A stretch of DNA of 24,080 nt from an uncultured Prevotella sp. (GCA_900548195.1 URJQ01000031.1:1-24080), one strand, 5' to 3'; positions 9,323 through 17,739 are shown, counted from the first letter of the stretch. A program made the numbers and translations. Notes: generated by a model from the letters alone, not told the origin.

Positions 9323-9432
9323 ATATCTAAGCTATTAGCTTGCAAAAGCATAGTTATTACCCCGTGAAAGCATAGCTTTTACCTCCTAATATCTATGCTT
9401 TTACCCTCTAATAACATAGCTTTTGCAATATA
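9323..9432. repeat. Five-unit tandem repeat, exact 22-base period
   Basis: The motif GCTTTTAC and its variants recurs at 9353 (GTTATTAC), 9375, 9397 and 9419 (GCTTTTGC), every 22 bases exactly. Full units start at 9345, 9367, 9389 and 9411, with a more diverged unit at 9323 and possibly another at 9301. The core is near-palindromic (AAAGCATAGCTTTTAC; GCAAAAGC at the left, GCTTTTGC at the right end), so each unit can form a small hairpin. There are no spacers between units. Function unknown. Confidence 0.8.
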
Positions 9433-9633
9433 TTGAATATCAACGGAATACAAATGGCTTTCTCTGCTAAGTGCAATATGTGGAAAAATAGAACAATAAT
9501 CGTAATCGTGCGGACTTCGATTGGCTTCAGGTAATGCAGTGTGCTGTTATTGTTCATGAGATTCCTGCCGACAGAAGTTAAGCAAAAAGTCACCGAAGAG
9601 ATTTATTCTCTCAGATGGATTTTTCAGATTTTA

Positions 9634-9827
9634 GCAGGTAATTCGGAATTGTTTTTATAATATCTATGCTCTATTCTGATACAACGACGTTCTGTAGAAG
9701 AAGGAATGATGCGTGCATCATGGCTGATGAGACATAACGTAGATGCACACAAGAGTGTATAGATATTATAATAATGAAAAACGATTATAATTATCTATTC
9801 ATTATTAAAATAATTTTGATAACCAAC
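9634..9827 (+). repeat. Inverted-repeat element, copy A (194 bases, full length)
   Basis: Member of a three-copy family. The left end (GCAGGTAATTCGGAATTG at 9634) is an imperfect inverted repeat of the right end (AATAATTTTGATAACCAAC, ending at 9827). Inside lies a perfect 12-bp inverted repeat, TATAATATCTAT (9656-9667) with ATAGATATTATA (9759-9770). The centre carries overlapping hairpins: ATGATGC/GCATCAT (9706-9721), CATCA/TGATG (9716-9729) and GTGCATC/GATGCAC (9713-9719 with 9742-9748). They share bases, so they cannot all form together. It ends 79 bases before queA. No coding capacity; it looks like a MITE-like or structured regulatory element. Confidence 0.85.
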
Positions 9828-9906
9828 ATAGATAATAATATAGATAAAAAGTAGTTAATATGTTATATAGAAGAATTTCCAAAAGAAATCTAAACATAGA
9901 ATAGAA

Positions 9907-11142
9907 ATGACTCCAAAGAATATCAAAATATCAGATTATAACTATCCGCTTCCAGATGAAAGGATCGCTAAATTCCCGATTAAAGAGAGGGATCATAGCA
10001 AGATACTTATATATAAAAAAGGTGAGATAAGCCACGACACATTCTTTAATCTTCCTTCTTATCTGAAAGAAGGTGAGATGATGGTATTCAACAATACCCG
10101 CGTCATACAGGCAAGAATATATTTCCACAAACAGACAGGAGCCCTCATTGAGGTGTTCCTCCTTGAGCCTGCAAGCCCTTCAGACTATGAACTGATGTTC
10201 CAGTCAAAAGGAAAGTGTTCATGGGTCTGCATGATAGGCAACCTGAAGAAATGGAAAGAGGGCGCTCTAACACGTCAGATAAAAGTCGGAGATAAAGACA
10301 TTACCCTCAGTGTGGAAAGAAAGCATGATGTTCATACTGGTCATTGGGTGGATTTCTCTTGGGACGATGAGACCGTTTCTTTCTCCGAGATAATAGATGT
10401 ATGTGGCGAATTACCGATCCCTCCATATCTCAATCGAAAGACAGAGGATAGTGATAAGTCCACTTATCAGACTGTATATTCCAAGATAAAAGGGTCAGTA
10501 GCAGCTCCAACAGCTGGACTCCATTTCACAGATAAAGTTCTGAAAGCTCTTGATGAAAAGGGCATTCTTCGTGAAGAGGTAACTCTCCATGTCGGAGCCG
10601 GTACCTTCAAGCCTGTCAAGTCGGAGACGATAGAAGGACATGAAATGCATACTGAGTATATATCGGTCCGTCGTCACACTATTCAGGAACTCATAGCCCA
10701 CGGTGGCAAGACTATTGCCGTGGGCACAACAAGTGTGCGCACGCTCGAGAGTCTTTACTATATGGGAGTTAAACTCGCAATGAATCCTTCCCTTTCAGAA
10801 GAGAAACTCCACATCAACCAGTGGGACCCTTATGAAGGAAGCGTAGCAGAAACAGCAAAACAGGTTTCCACAATCGAAGCATTAAAGAATCTTTTGGCAT
10901 GGTACGACCAAAATGAGGTGACAGTATTGCATAGCAGTACGCAGATAATAATTGCTCCTGGTTATAACTATCATATTGTCAAAGCATTGGTGACAAATTT
11001 CCATCAGCCACAATCCACATTGCTTCTCCTTGTGAGTGCCTTGCTGAAAGGAGATTGGCATCGAGTGTATGACTATGCGTTGGAACATGATTTCCGTTTC
11101 CTTTCATACGGAGACAGTTCATTATTGATTCCACAAGACTAA
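9907..11142 (+). CDS. queA: tRNA preQ1(34) S-adenosylmethionine ribosyltransferase-isomerase QueA
   Basis: A 411-residue QueA, which transfers and isomerises the ribosyl part of S-adenosylmethionine onto 7-aminomethyl-7-deazaguanine at position 34 of tRNA, giving epoxyqueuosine (queuosine pathway, cytoplasm). Conserved blocks run through the chain: DYNYPLPDERIAKFP near the N-terminus, VFNNTRVIQARI near 60-71, GSVAAPTAGLHFT near 197, LHVGAGTFKPV near 227, TTSVRTLESLYYMG, and TNFHQPQSTLLLLVSALL near the C-terminus. It is longer than the roughly 350-residue proteobacterial form, as usual in Bacteroidetes. The start is the first ATG after a long AT-rich stretch, consistent with family N-termini. 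The next gene follows after 17 bases, suggesting one transcript. Confidence 0.96.
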   Translation: MTPKNIKISDYNYPLPDERIAKFPIKERDHSKILIYKKGEISHDTFFNLPSYLKEGEMMVFNNTRVIQARIYFHKQTGALIEVFLLEPASPSDYELMFQSKGKCSWVCMIGNLKKWKEGALTRQIKVGDKDITLSVERKHDVHTGHWVDFSWDDETVSFSEIIDVCGELPIPPYLNRKTEDSDKSTYQTVYSKIKGSVAAPTAGLHFTDKVLKALDEKGILREEVTLHVGAGTFKPVKSETIEGHEMHTEYISVRRHTIQELIAHGGKTIAVGTTSVRTLESLYYMGVKLAMNPSLSEEKLHINQWDPYEGSVAETAKQVSTIEALKNLLAWYDQNEVTVLHSSTQIIIAPGYNYHIVKALVTNFHQPQSTLLLLVSALLKGDWHRVYDYALEHDFRFLSYGDSSLLIPQD

Positions 11143-11159
11143 CAAAAAAAACAAAGAAA

Positions 11160-12377
11160 ATGAAAATAGGAGATAAAGTTAGATTCCTTTCCACTACTGG
11201 CGGAGGTAAAATCGCTGGTTTTCAGAAAGGAAATATAGTGCTCGTAGAGGATGAGGATGGTTTCCAGATACCTACTTTAGCATCAGAGGTCGTTCTTATT
11301 GCAGAAGGAGCTGACGATTATAATATGTTTAAGGCAGACGTAAAACCTGGAAAGGGTGGGGCAGAAGCCAAGAAGCATGCCGAAGGAAGATCCGTGCGCT
11401 CCATAATGAATGATGTGGAAAGCGACGCGGAAGATATAAATGATGCTTTCGAAGATGATCCATCAGATAGGGAAATAAGCTTTAAGGCACCGGTAGAGGA
11501 ACGTAAAGGTGGCGACAGACTTAGTGCTTACCTTGCTTTCGTCCCAGTAGATCCTACGGTAATCACCAATACTCGTTTCGAGGTTTATCTCATAAATGAT
11601 TCCAACTACTATTTTCATTACGTCATTCTGCAAGCAGAAGGTCAGGCTTGGACTATGCGAAATGAGGGAGAAGTGGAACCAAACACAAAGTTGTTTATCG
11701 AAGAGATAGGTAGAGAAAACCTCGAAGAGATTCAGCGTCTTGGTATTCAGATGGTTTCATATAAGCGCGATAAGTCTTTTATCATCAAGCCTTTGATTGA
11801 TGTTCAATTACGTATTGATGGAGTGAAGTTTTATAAGCTTCACACTTTCCAGACAAATCAGTTCTTTGAACAAAATGCCCTTATCTATCCAATTGTAGTC
11901 AATGACGAAGTGACACGTCCGCTTGTAATCGATGCAAAGACCCTGAAACGCCAGATGTATGCCGACGGTAAACAGTCGGAAAGCAAATCTGCTGATTCCG
12001 GTATAAATAAGGAGAGAGTGGATAGCTACGTGAAAAGGTACGAAAATTCAGGACATAAGAGTGGCAATCCTTTCGTCAACAGTCATAAAGGCAACAATGT
12101 GCCAGTAGTTTATGACCTTCATGCCGATGCTATCCTTGAGACCACTCAGGGTATGTCTTCGGCAGATATACTCCAATATCAGATAGATACATTCCACAAA
12201 GCTATTGCGGAGCATCAGAAAAACAAGGGAACGAAAATCATTTTCATTCATGGTAAGGGCGAAGGAGTGCTCCGTCGTGCCATCATCCATGAATTGACTT
12301 ATCGTTACAAGCAGTATAAGTACCAAGATGCTTCATTCCAGGAATATGGCTTTGGAGCTACTCAGGTGACTATTTAG
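11160..12377 (+). CDS. DUF2027 protein with C-terminal Smr domain
   Basis: A 405-residue protein with an N-terminal DUF2027 domain (residues 2 to about 60, MKIGDKVRFLSTTGGGKIAG). An acidic linker follows (about 85-105, DVESDAEDINDAFEDDPSD), then a beta-rich middle region and a C-terminal Smr domain (about 315-405). The Smr hallmarks DLHADAI near 318 and the loop IFIHGKGEGVLRRA near 359-372 are intact. Smr domains, as in MutS2, bind or cleave nucleic acids and act in recombination control or ribosome rescue. This protein has no MutS ATPase core, so it is not MutS2 although it is sometimes annotated that way. No signal peptide. It lies 17 bases after queA and 76 bases before nadE. Family call firm, cellular role unknown. 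Confidence 0.9.
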   Translation: MKIGDKVRFLSTTGGGKIAGFQKGNIVLVEDEDGFQIPTLASEVVLIAEGADDYNMFKADVKPGKGGAEAKKHAEGRSVRSIMNDVESDAEDINDAFEDDPSDREISFKAPVEERKGGDRLSAYLAFVPVDPTVITNTRFEVYLINDSNYYFHYVILQAEGQAWTMRNEGEVEPNTKLFIEEIGRENLEEIQRLGIQMVSYKRDKSFIIKPLIDVQLRIDGVKFYKLHTFQTNQFFEQNALIYPIVVNDEVTRPLVIDAKTLKRQMYADGKQSESKSADSGINKERVDSYVKRYENSGHKSGNPFVNSHKGNNVPVVYDLHADAILETTQGMSSADILQYQIDTFHKAIAEHQKNKGTKIIFIHGKGEGVLRRAIIHELTYRYKQYKYQDASFQEYGFGATQVTI

Positions 12378-12402
12378 CTTTATTTCCAAGAAAGGAAAGC
12401 TA
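12375..12402 (+). terminator. Weak hairpin after the Smr gene
   Basis: TAGCTTT, starting at the stop codon, pairs with AAAGCTA at 12396-12402, and an inner TTCC can pair with GGAA. No T-run follows, so it may be an attenuator, an mRNA end or chance. Confidence 0.25.
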
Positions 12403-12453
12403 AAGTCTGTATCCCGATGTAAAAATTAAAACTCGAACTAAAGAACGCAAAAT

Positions 12454-14409
12454 ATGAACTACGGATATATTAAGGTGGCATCAGCTATCCCAAGTCTCAA
12501 GGTAGGAGACGTCAATTACAATCTTCAGCAGACTCAGATAGCAATAGCACAGGCAGAGGGAAAAGGTGTGGAAGTGATTGTATTCCCAGAACTTTCCCTT
12601 ACAGGTTACACGTGTCAGGACCTTTTCCGTCAGCAGTTGCTGATTGATTCGGCAGAACAGGCTGTTGTAATGATCCTTGACTTTACCCGTCAACTTGACA
12701 TCATTGCCATTGTCGGAGTACCGGTTATCGCAGGAAATATACTTCTCAACTGTGCAGCAGTAATACAGAAAGGTGATTTGCTTGCGCTGATTCCTAAGAC
12801 ATTCCTGCCTAATTATTCTGAGTTCTATGAGAAAAGATGGTTTGCTTCTTCCCAGGACCTTAATCCTATAGACATTCTATATGCTGGAAGTTCCATACAT
12901 ATCACAAATCAGCCTACTATCTTCCGCACTTATACAGGTGCTACATTTGGCATTGAACTGTGTGAAGACGTTTGGGCGCCAGAGCCACCAAGCACTCGCC
13001 TCTGCCTCAGTGGAGCGGATATTATCTTTAATCTTTCTGCTTCCGACGAACTGATAGGCAAGCATAACTATCTTTGCTCACTGCTTTCACAGCAAAGTGC
13101 GCGCACCATGAGTGGCTATGTGTATAGTAGTTCGGGCTTTGGAGAGTCCACACAGGACCTTGTCTATGGAGGTAATGCGCTCATATATGAAAACGGTAAT
13201 GAAGTAGCTTCAAGTGAAAGGTTCTCATTTGAGTCGCAAATGATTGTGGCACAGATAGATTATGAGATGCTACGTGCCGAGCGTCGTAATAATACTACCT
13301 TTATAAATGCGCAGCGTCCTACGTCTCTCAGTCATACGCTTCCGCAAGTGCGCTTCATCAATTGCCATTCTACTCAAATACGTGATTTCGTGCTTGAGAG
13401 ATATGTCAACCCTACACCATTCATCCCAGCCTCAGCTGATATGAAGGAATCCTGTGAGGAAATATTCAATATCCAGGTAGCTGCACTTGCAAAACGATTG
13501 GTACACACCAATTGTAACACAGTAGTCATAGGAATAAGTGGAGGACTTGACTCTACACTCGCTCTTCTTGTCTGTGTCAAGACCTTTGACAAACTGAAAT
13601 TACCTCGCACTGGAATCGTGGGAGTCACAATGCCAGGATTTGGAACTACCGACAGAACCTATACCAATGCCATGACTCTGATGAAGGAACTTGGCATCTC
13701 AATCCGTGAGATAAGTATTCGTGATGCTTGTATCCAGCACTTCAAGGACTTGGATCATGATATCAATGTGCATGATGTGACATATGAAAACGGACAGGCA
13801 AGAGAGCGCACTCAGATACTCATGGACCTGAGCAACAAGCTTAATGGCATGGTAATCGGAACGGGAGATTTGTCAGAACTGGCGCTGGGATGGGCTACTT
13901 ACAATGGTGACCACATGTCAATGTATGGTGTCAATGTGTCCATACCAAAGACACTTATCAAGTATATGGTGACTTATGTCGCAGATAATGAGGTGGAGAA
14001 GGAGTGTCATGACGTCCTCGTAAATATTATTGATACGCCTATCTCTCCAGAACTTATCCCTGCTGATGACGAAGGAAATATCACTCAAAAGACCGAAGAC
14101 CTCGTTGGACCATACATTCTTCATGATTTCTTCCTCTATTATTTCCTCAGACAAGGTTTCCGTCCAGACAAGATCTTTATGCTTGCTCAAAAGGCTTTCG
14201 CCCTTGGCACAGACCATTACTATGAAGAGGAGACGATAAAGAAATGGTTAAATACGTTCCTTCGTCGCTTCTTCAGCCAGCAGTTCAAGCGCTCATGCTT
14301 GCCAGACGGACCTAAAGTGGGAAGCGTCAGCTTGTCTCCAAGAGGAGATTGGCGTATGCCGAGCGATGCTACCTCTGCTTTGTGGCTTAGTAATAGCAGT
14401 AAGAAGTGA
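12454..14409 (+). CDS. nadE: Glutamine-dependent NAD+ synthetase
   Basis: A 651-residue two-domain NAD+ synthetase, catalysing ATP-dependent amidation of nicotinate adenine dinucleotide to NAD+ using glutamine. The N-terminal nitrilase-type glutaminase domain shows the catalytic triad E46 (FPELSLTG), K115 (IPKTFLPNY) and C170 (GIELCEDVWAPEPPS). The C-terminal synthetase domain has the ATP pyrophosphatase loop GISGGLDSTLALL near 360-372 and GTGDLSELALGWATYNGDH. Length matches the glutamine-dependent class rather than the roughly 270-residue ammonia-dependent class. The N-terminus (YGYIKVASAIPSLKVGD) fits Bacteroidetes homologues. It stands 76 bases after the Smr gene; lepA after it has its own promoter. 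No oddities seen. Confidence 0.97.
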   Translation: MNYGYIKVASAIPSLKVGDVNYNLQQTQIAIAQAEGKGVEVIVFPELSLTGYTCQDLFRQQLLIDSAEQAVVMILDFTRQLDIIAIVGVPVIAGNILLNCAAVIQKGDLLALIPKTFLPNYSEFYEKRWFASSQDLNPIDILYAGSSIHITNQPTIFRTYTGATFGIELCEDVWAPEPPSTRLCLSGADIIFNLSASDELIGKHNYLCSLLSQQSARTMSGYVYSSSGFGESTQDLVYGGNALIYENGNEVASSERFSFESQMIVAQIDYEMLRAERRNNTTFINAQRPTSLSHTLPQVRFINCHSTQIRDFVLERYVNPTPFIPASADMKESCEEIFNIQVAALAKRLVHTNCNTVVIGISGGLDSTLALLVCVKTFDKLKLPRTGIVGVTMPGFGTTDRTYTNAMTLMKELGISIREISIRDACIQHFKDLDHDINVHDVTYENGQARERTQILMDLSNKLNGMVIGTGDLSELALGWATYNGDHMSMYGVNVSIPKTLIKYMVTYVADNEVEKECHDVLVNIIDTPISPELIPADDEGNITQKTEDLVGPYILHDFFLYYFLRQGFRPDKIFMLAQKAFALGTDHYYEEETIKKWLNTFLRRFFSQQFKRSCLPDGPKVGSVSLSPRGDWRMPSDATSALWLSNSSKK

Positions 14410-14441
14410 AATCTAAAAAATACTTAAAAATTAACCATTGT

Positions 14442-14473
14442 TTTGTATTTCTGAAAAAAAAAGACTAATTTTG
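14442..14473 (+). promoter_or_regulatory. Bacteroidetes-type promoter for lepA
   Basis: TTTG at 14442-14445 and TAATTTTG at 14466-14473 are separated by 20 bases, matching the Bacteroidetes -33/-7 consensus (TTTG, 19-21 bases, TAnnTTTG). It lies in the 89-base gap after nadE and predicts a transcript start near 14480 with a leader of about 20 bases before the lepA ATG. Confidence 0.7.
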
Positions 14474-14498
14474 CATAGAATAATAGCGACTATTGAGG

Positions 14499-16280
14499 AT
14501 GAATAACATACGAAACTTTTGTATCATAGCCCATATTGACCACGGAAAGAGTACTATAGCAGACCGACTATTGGAGAAAACTAATACTATCCAGATTACA
14601 GAAGGTCAGATGCTTGATAATATGGATTTGGAGAGAGAAAGAGGTATTACCATCAAGAGCCATGCCATTCAGATGGAATATAAGCGAGATGGTGAGACTT
14701 ATTTGCTCAATCTAATTGATACTCCTGGACATGTTGACTTCTCGTATGAAGTGAGTCGCTCTATTGCTGCTTGTGAAGGCGCTTTGCTTATCGTTGATGC
14801 TACACAGGGAGTACAGGCACAGACCATCTCCAATCTCTATATGGCAATCGACCATAATCTTGAAATCATTCCTGTCATCAACAAGATTGATATGCCGGCA
14901 GCAATGCCTGATGAGGTGGAAGATGAGATTGTGGAGCTTATCGGCTGCGATCCTGATGAAATCATAAGGGCAAGTGGCAAGACTGGCGAAGGAATACAGG
15001 AAATCCTTGATGCTGTCGTTGACCGCATTCCTCATCCTGTAGGTGATAAGGATGCGCCTCTGCAGGCTCTTATCTTCGACTCTGTATTCAATTCCTTCCG
15101 CGGTATTATCGCATATTTCAAAATCCAGAATGGTTCTATCCGTAAGGGAGATAAAGTAAAATTCTTCAACACTGGGATGGAATATGTGGCTGATGAAGTA
15201 GGCGTCCTCAAGATGGATATGGTTCCGCGCAATGGATTGTCAACTGGAGAGGTGGGATATATCATCTCAGGCATCAAGAATGCTACTGAAGTAAAGGTAG
15301 GTGATACTATTACACACGTCACTAATCCTTGCCATAAAGCCATTGAAGGATTCCAGGAAGTAAAGCCTATGGTTTTTGCTGGTGTTTATCCTATTGACCC
15401 TGCTGACTATGAAAACCTTCGTGCTTCTCTCGAAAAACTTCAGCTGAATGATGCAGCGCTGACATTCTCTCCAGAGTCTTCTGTCGCTTTGGGCTTTGGC
15501 TTCCGTTGTGGATTCCTCGGTCTTCTGCACATGGAAATCGTTCAAGAGCGTCTTGACCGCGAATTTAATATGGACGTAATCACTACGGTGCCTAACGTAT
15601 CATACATGGTATATGACAAGCAAGGCAATGCTAAGGAAGTGCACAATCCTTCTGGTTTGCCTGAATTGAATTTCATTGACCATATCGAGGAACCGTATAT
15701 CCATGCTACAATCATCACTGATGCCAACTATATAGGTCCTATCATGACCCTTTGCCTTGACAAACGTGGTGAACTCATCAAGCAGGAATACGTCAGCGGT
15801 AATCGTGTCGAATTGCATTTCTACATTCCATTGGGTGAGATAGTGATTGATTTTTATGACAAACTCAAGTCTATTTCTAAAGGATATGCTTCGTTCGACT
15901 ACCATATTGACAGTTTCCGACTTTCAAAATTGGTAAAACTCGATATCCTTTTGAATGGCGAACCTGTGGATGCTCTCTCCACTCTGACACACTTAGATAA
16001 TGCTGTGACATTCGGCAGACGTATGTGTGAAAAGCTTAAGGAACTTATCCCTCGTCAGCAGTTTGATATTGCTATCCAGGCTGCAATAGGCGCTAAGATT
16101 ATCGCTCGCGAGACTATCAAGTGTGTCCGCAAAGACGTGACTGCCAAATGTTATGGTGGTGACGTGAGCCGTAAGCGCAAACTTCTGGAGAAGCAGAAGA
16201 AGGGAAAGAAGAGAATGAAGCAAATTGGTAATGTTGAAGTTCCGCAAAAGGCATTCCTTGCCGTCTTGAAACTCGACTAA
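14499..16280 (+). CDS. lepA: Elongation factor 4 (LepA) GTPase
   Basis: Translation factor LepA/EF4, a ribosome-associated GTPase of the EF-G type. I chose the ATG at 14499 (593 residues, MNNIRNFCIIAHIDHGKST). An in-frame TTG two codons upstream is possible but less likely. The G1 loop AHIDHGKST is at 11-19, the G2 region includes RERGITIKSH, G3 is DTPGH, and G4 is NKID. Domains II and III follow, and the LepA-specific C-terminal domain ends in KCYGGDVSRKRKLLEKQKKG and KRMKQIGNVEVPQKAFLAVL. Full length for the family (about 595). A Bacteroidetes-type promoter sits immediately upstream, so it is probably transcribed independently of nadE. Confidence 0.97.
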   Translation: MNNIRNFCIIAHIDHGKSTIADRLLEKTNTIQITEGQMLDNMDLERERGITIKSHAIQMEYKRDGETYLLNLIDTPGHVDFSYEVSRSIAACEGALLIVDATQGVQAQTISNLYMAIDHNLEIIPVINKIDMPAAMPDEVEDEIVELIGCDPDEIIRASGKTGEGIQEILDAVVDRIPHPVGDKDAPLQALIFDSVFNSFRGIIAYFKIQNGSIRKGDKVKFFNTGMEYVADEVGVLKMDMVPRNGLSTGEVGYIISGIKNATEVKVGDTITHVTNPCHKAIEGFQEVKPMVFAGVYPIDPADYENLRASLEKLQLNDAALTFSPESSVALGFGFRCGFLGLLHMEIVQERLDREFNMDVITTVPNVSYMVYDKQGNAKEVHNPSGLPELNFIDHIEEPYIHATIITDANYIGPIMTLCLDKRGELIKQEYVSGNRVELHFYIPLGEIVIDFYDKLKSISKGYASFDYHIDSFRLSKLVKLDILLNGEPVDALSTLTHLDNAVTFGRRMCEKLKELIPRQQFDIAIQAAIGAKIIARETIKCVRKDVTAKCYGGDVSRKRKLLEKQKKGKKRMKQIGNVEVPQKAFLAVLKLD

Positions 16281-16294
16281 TAATGACACAAAGG

Positions 16295-16322
16295 CAGTCT
16301 GTATATTTACGTATTCAGACTG
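16295..16322. promoter_or_regulatory. Inverted repeat between lepA and the Crp/Fnr gene
   Basis: CAGTCTG (16295-16301) and CAGACTG (16316-16322) form a perfect 7-bp stem that extends inward by ATA/TAT after one mismatch. It starts 15 bases after the lepA stop and ends 22 bases before the regulator ATG. It could be an operator for the regulator or a weak lepA terminator; no T-run is present. Confidence 0.4.
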
Positions 16323-16344
16323 TTGAAAACAAACTGAAATCTAT

Positions 16345-16941
16345 ATGAAAGACCTTAACATTCCTGTCCGTGACATTGCTCGCGAGTTGGCTCGCCGGTA
16401 TAGCACGATGACTCACGAGGAACTTGATATCCTCGAAAGTATTCTTGTGCCGCTGAAGTTCACCAAAGGAGAAAAGATTCTCAATGAAGGTGATACCTGC
16501 AAATGCTTGTACTATCTCCATAAGGGATTGATACGTCAATATTACTACAAGAATGGAAAAGAGGTAACTGAGCATCTCGCTGTTGACGGAAGTATGTTTT
16601 TCTGCATAGAAAGCCTGTTCCGCGAAGAACCTACCAAACTGATGTGTGAGGCTCTCGAGCCTTCATATATCTATGCTCTTCCAAAGAAAGCTCTTGAAGA
16701 GGTCGCTTTGCATAATCAAAATATTCAGATTTTGTATCGTAAGATATTGGAAGAGAGTCTGATACAGAGCCAGGTTCATGCAGATATGGTAAGATTTGAG
16801 ACCGCCCAGGATCGCTATCGTCGCATCTGCAAGCAGAATCCGCAGATAGTATTGCGTGCTCCTTTGGTATTCATTGCGTCTTATCTTCAGATGACACCTG
16901 AAACATTGAGTCGTGTTCGCTCTAACACTCTTATCGACTAA
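16345..16941 (+). CDS. Crp/Fnr-family transcriptional regulator
   Basis: A 198-residue regulator of the Crp/Fnr superfamily. An N-terminal helix is followed by a cyclic-nucleotide-binding-type beta barrel (about 30-115; LKFTKGEKILNEGDTCKCLYYLHKGLIRQYYY, split here as visible strands), a long dimerisation helix, and a short C-terminal helix-turn-helix ending RAPLVFIASYLQMTPETLSRVR. The recognition helix MTPETLSRVR is typical of Bacteroidetes members of this family. Few residues of the barrel match classical cAMP contacts, so the ligand is unknown. No Fnr-type cysteine cluster is visible, so oxygen sensing by an iron-sulphur cluster is unlikely. It follows lepA by 64 bases, with an inverted repeat between them that may be an operator, and a perfect hairpin follows its stop. 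Confidence 0.88.
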   Translation: MKDLNIPVRDIARELARRYSTMTHEELDILESILVPLKFTKGEKILNEGDTCKCLYYLHKGLIRQYYYKNGKEVTEHLAVDGSMFFCIESLFREEPTKLMCEALEPSYIYALPKKALEEVALHNQNIQILYRKILEESLIQSQVHADMVRFETAQDRYRRICKQNPQIVLRAPLVFIASYLQMTPETLSRVRSNTLID

Positions 16942-16960
16942 CTTTGTATTCTAATATATT

Positions 16961-16997
16961 CCACGATAGCATAACTCTGTGTGTTATGCTATCGTGG
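16961..16997 (+). terminator. Perfect 15-bp hairpin after the Crp/Fnr gene
   Basis: CCACGATAGCATAAC (16961-16975) and its exact reverse complement (16983-16997) enclose a 7-base loop. It begins 19 bases after the regulator stop. No T-run follows on either strand, so it may work as a factor-assisted or bidirectional terminator. It ends 5 bases before inverted-repeat element copy B. Confidence 0.6.
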
Positions 16998-17002
16998 TGT
17001 AA

Positions 17003-17196
17003 GTAGGTGATTGGAATTATTTTTATAATAGCTATAATCTATTGTGTTAGAGCTATGTTCTTGTAGAATAAGGAATGATGCGGTCATCACGACTGATGAT
17101 ACGAGGCGTAGATACGTAAAAGATATAGTTGATATTATAGAAATGTAAAATATCTATTTATTATCATTCATTATCAAAATAATATTGATTGCCTAT
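17003..17196 (+). repeat. Inverted-repeat element, copy B (194 bases, full length)
   Basis: Same family and same length as copy A. The left end GTAGGTGATTGGAATTAT (17003) is an imperfect inverted repeat of the right end AATAATATTGATTGCCTAT (17178-17196). An inner pair, TATAATAGCTATAATCT with AGATATAGTTGATATTATA, mirrors copy A. The central hairpin TCATCA-CGAC-TGATGA (17084-17099) corresponds to CATCA-TGGC-TGATG in copy A: the stem is kept while the loop differs. It lies 23 bases upstream of the lipoprotein gene. Confidence 0.85.
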
Positions 17197-17219
17197 TTGT
17201 TATTACTATATTACGAATC

Positions 17220-17633
17220 ATGACAATAAATCTTAATCTCAGACTTGCATGGCGCTTCTCCATCTGTATCGCCCTGGTGCTGATAGCATTGCTCTTTTCT
17301 TCATGTCAAGAGACATTGGAAGAAAAGGCTGAACGCCAGGCCCGCGACTATACGAGAAAGTATTGTCCGACACCGATAGATAACGATACTCGCACCGATA
17401 GCATCGTTTTCGATACTCAGAAGAAGGTGTATTACTATTACATCTCATTCTTCAATAGTCTCGATGATGAGTATATCGTAAATGAAAACAAAGACCGTTT
17501 CGCCCAAATGCTTACGCAATCCATCAAGGATTCACCAGGGCAACGCAGCTTTCTTGAAGCTGGTTTCAGGTTTGAATATATCTGTCATTCTGGAAGTAAT
17601 CCGAAGAAGGTGCTTGTAAGGATTAAGATATAA
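17220..17633 (+). CDS. Small predicted lipoprotein, function unknown
   Basis: A 137-residue protein with an N-terminal hydrophobic segment (about 9-26) ending in a lipobox LFSSC, with Cys29 as the predicted lipidated residue. The mature part starts QETLEEKAERQARDYTRKYCPTPIDNDTRTDS and continues as a mixed alpha/beta fold with a second cysteine pair (KYC, YIC). It is expected in the periplasm, anchored to the inner or outer membrane. I recognise the general pattern of a conserved Bacteroidetes hypothetical lipoprotein but no defined domain. Its ATG lies 23 bases after the end of repeat element B, whose right end carries a near-consensus -7 box, so the element may supply its promoter. It is 106 bases upstream of rfbD. 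Confidence 0.75.
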   Translation: MTINLNLRLAWRFSICIALVLIALLFSSCQETLEEKAERQARDYTRKYCPTPIDNDTRTDSIVFDTQKKVYYYYISFFNSLDDEYIVNENKDRFAQMLTQSIKDSPGQRSFLEAGFRFEYICHSGSNPKKVLVRIKI

Positions 17634-17739
17634 AAAGCAGAGACGCACTGTTGAAGTTTGAAAAACAATACTTAATCAGATATAATGCCTCTGTAATCCC
17701 GCGTTTTTTTGTATTTAACGAACAGATAATCATTAAGAT

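Larger units (their letters stand above)
9158..9906. other. 749-base gene-free interval
   Basis: No convincing coding sequence is visible on either strand. The interval holds a 22-base-period tandem repeat (about 9323-9432) and the inverted-repeat element copy A (9634-9827). The stretches 9158-9322 and 9433-9633 show no feature I recognise. The 79 bases between element A and the queA start are AT-rich, with no strong ribosome-binding site. Confidence 0.7.

Noticed and set aside
9323..9432. CRISPR array
   Set aside because: The repeats are contiguous with a 22-base period, have no spacers, and no cas genes are visible.
9408..9593. 61-codon minus-strand ORF in the gene-free interval
   Set aside because: It overlaps the tandem repeat, lacks any recognisable motif or ribosome-binding site, and looks like chance in AT-rich DNA.
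11160..12377. MutS2
   Set aside because: Only the Smr domain is shared. There is no MutS core or ATPase, and the N-terminus is DUF2027.
14493..14498. TTG start for lepA two codons upstream
   Set aside because: The ATG at 14499 gives the standard LepA N-terminus, and no better ribosome-binding site favours the TTG.
16345..16941. True oxygen-sensing Fnr
   Set aside because: No N-terminal cysteine cluster for an iron-sulphur centre, despite the nearby aerotolerance operon.
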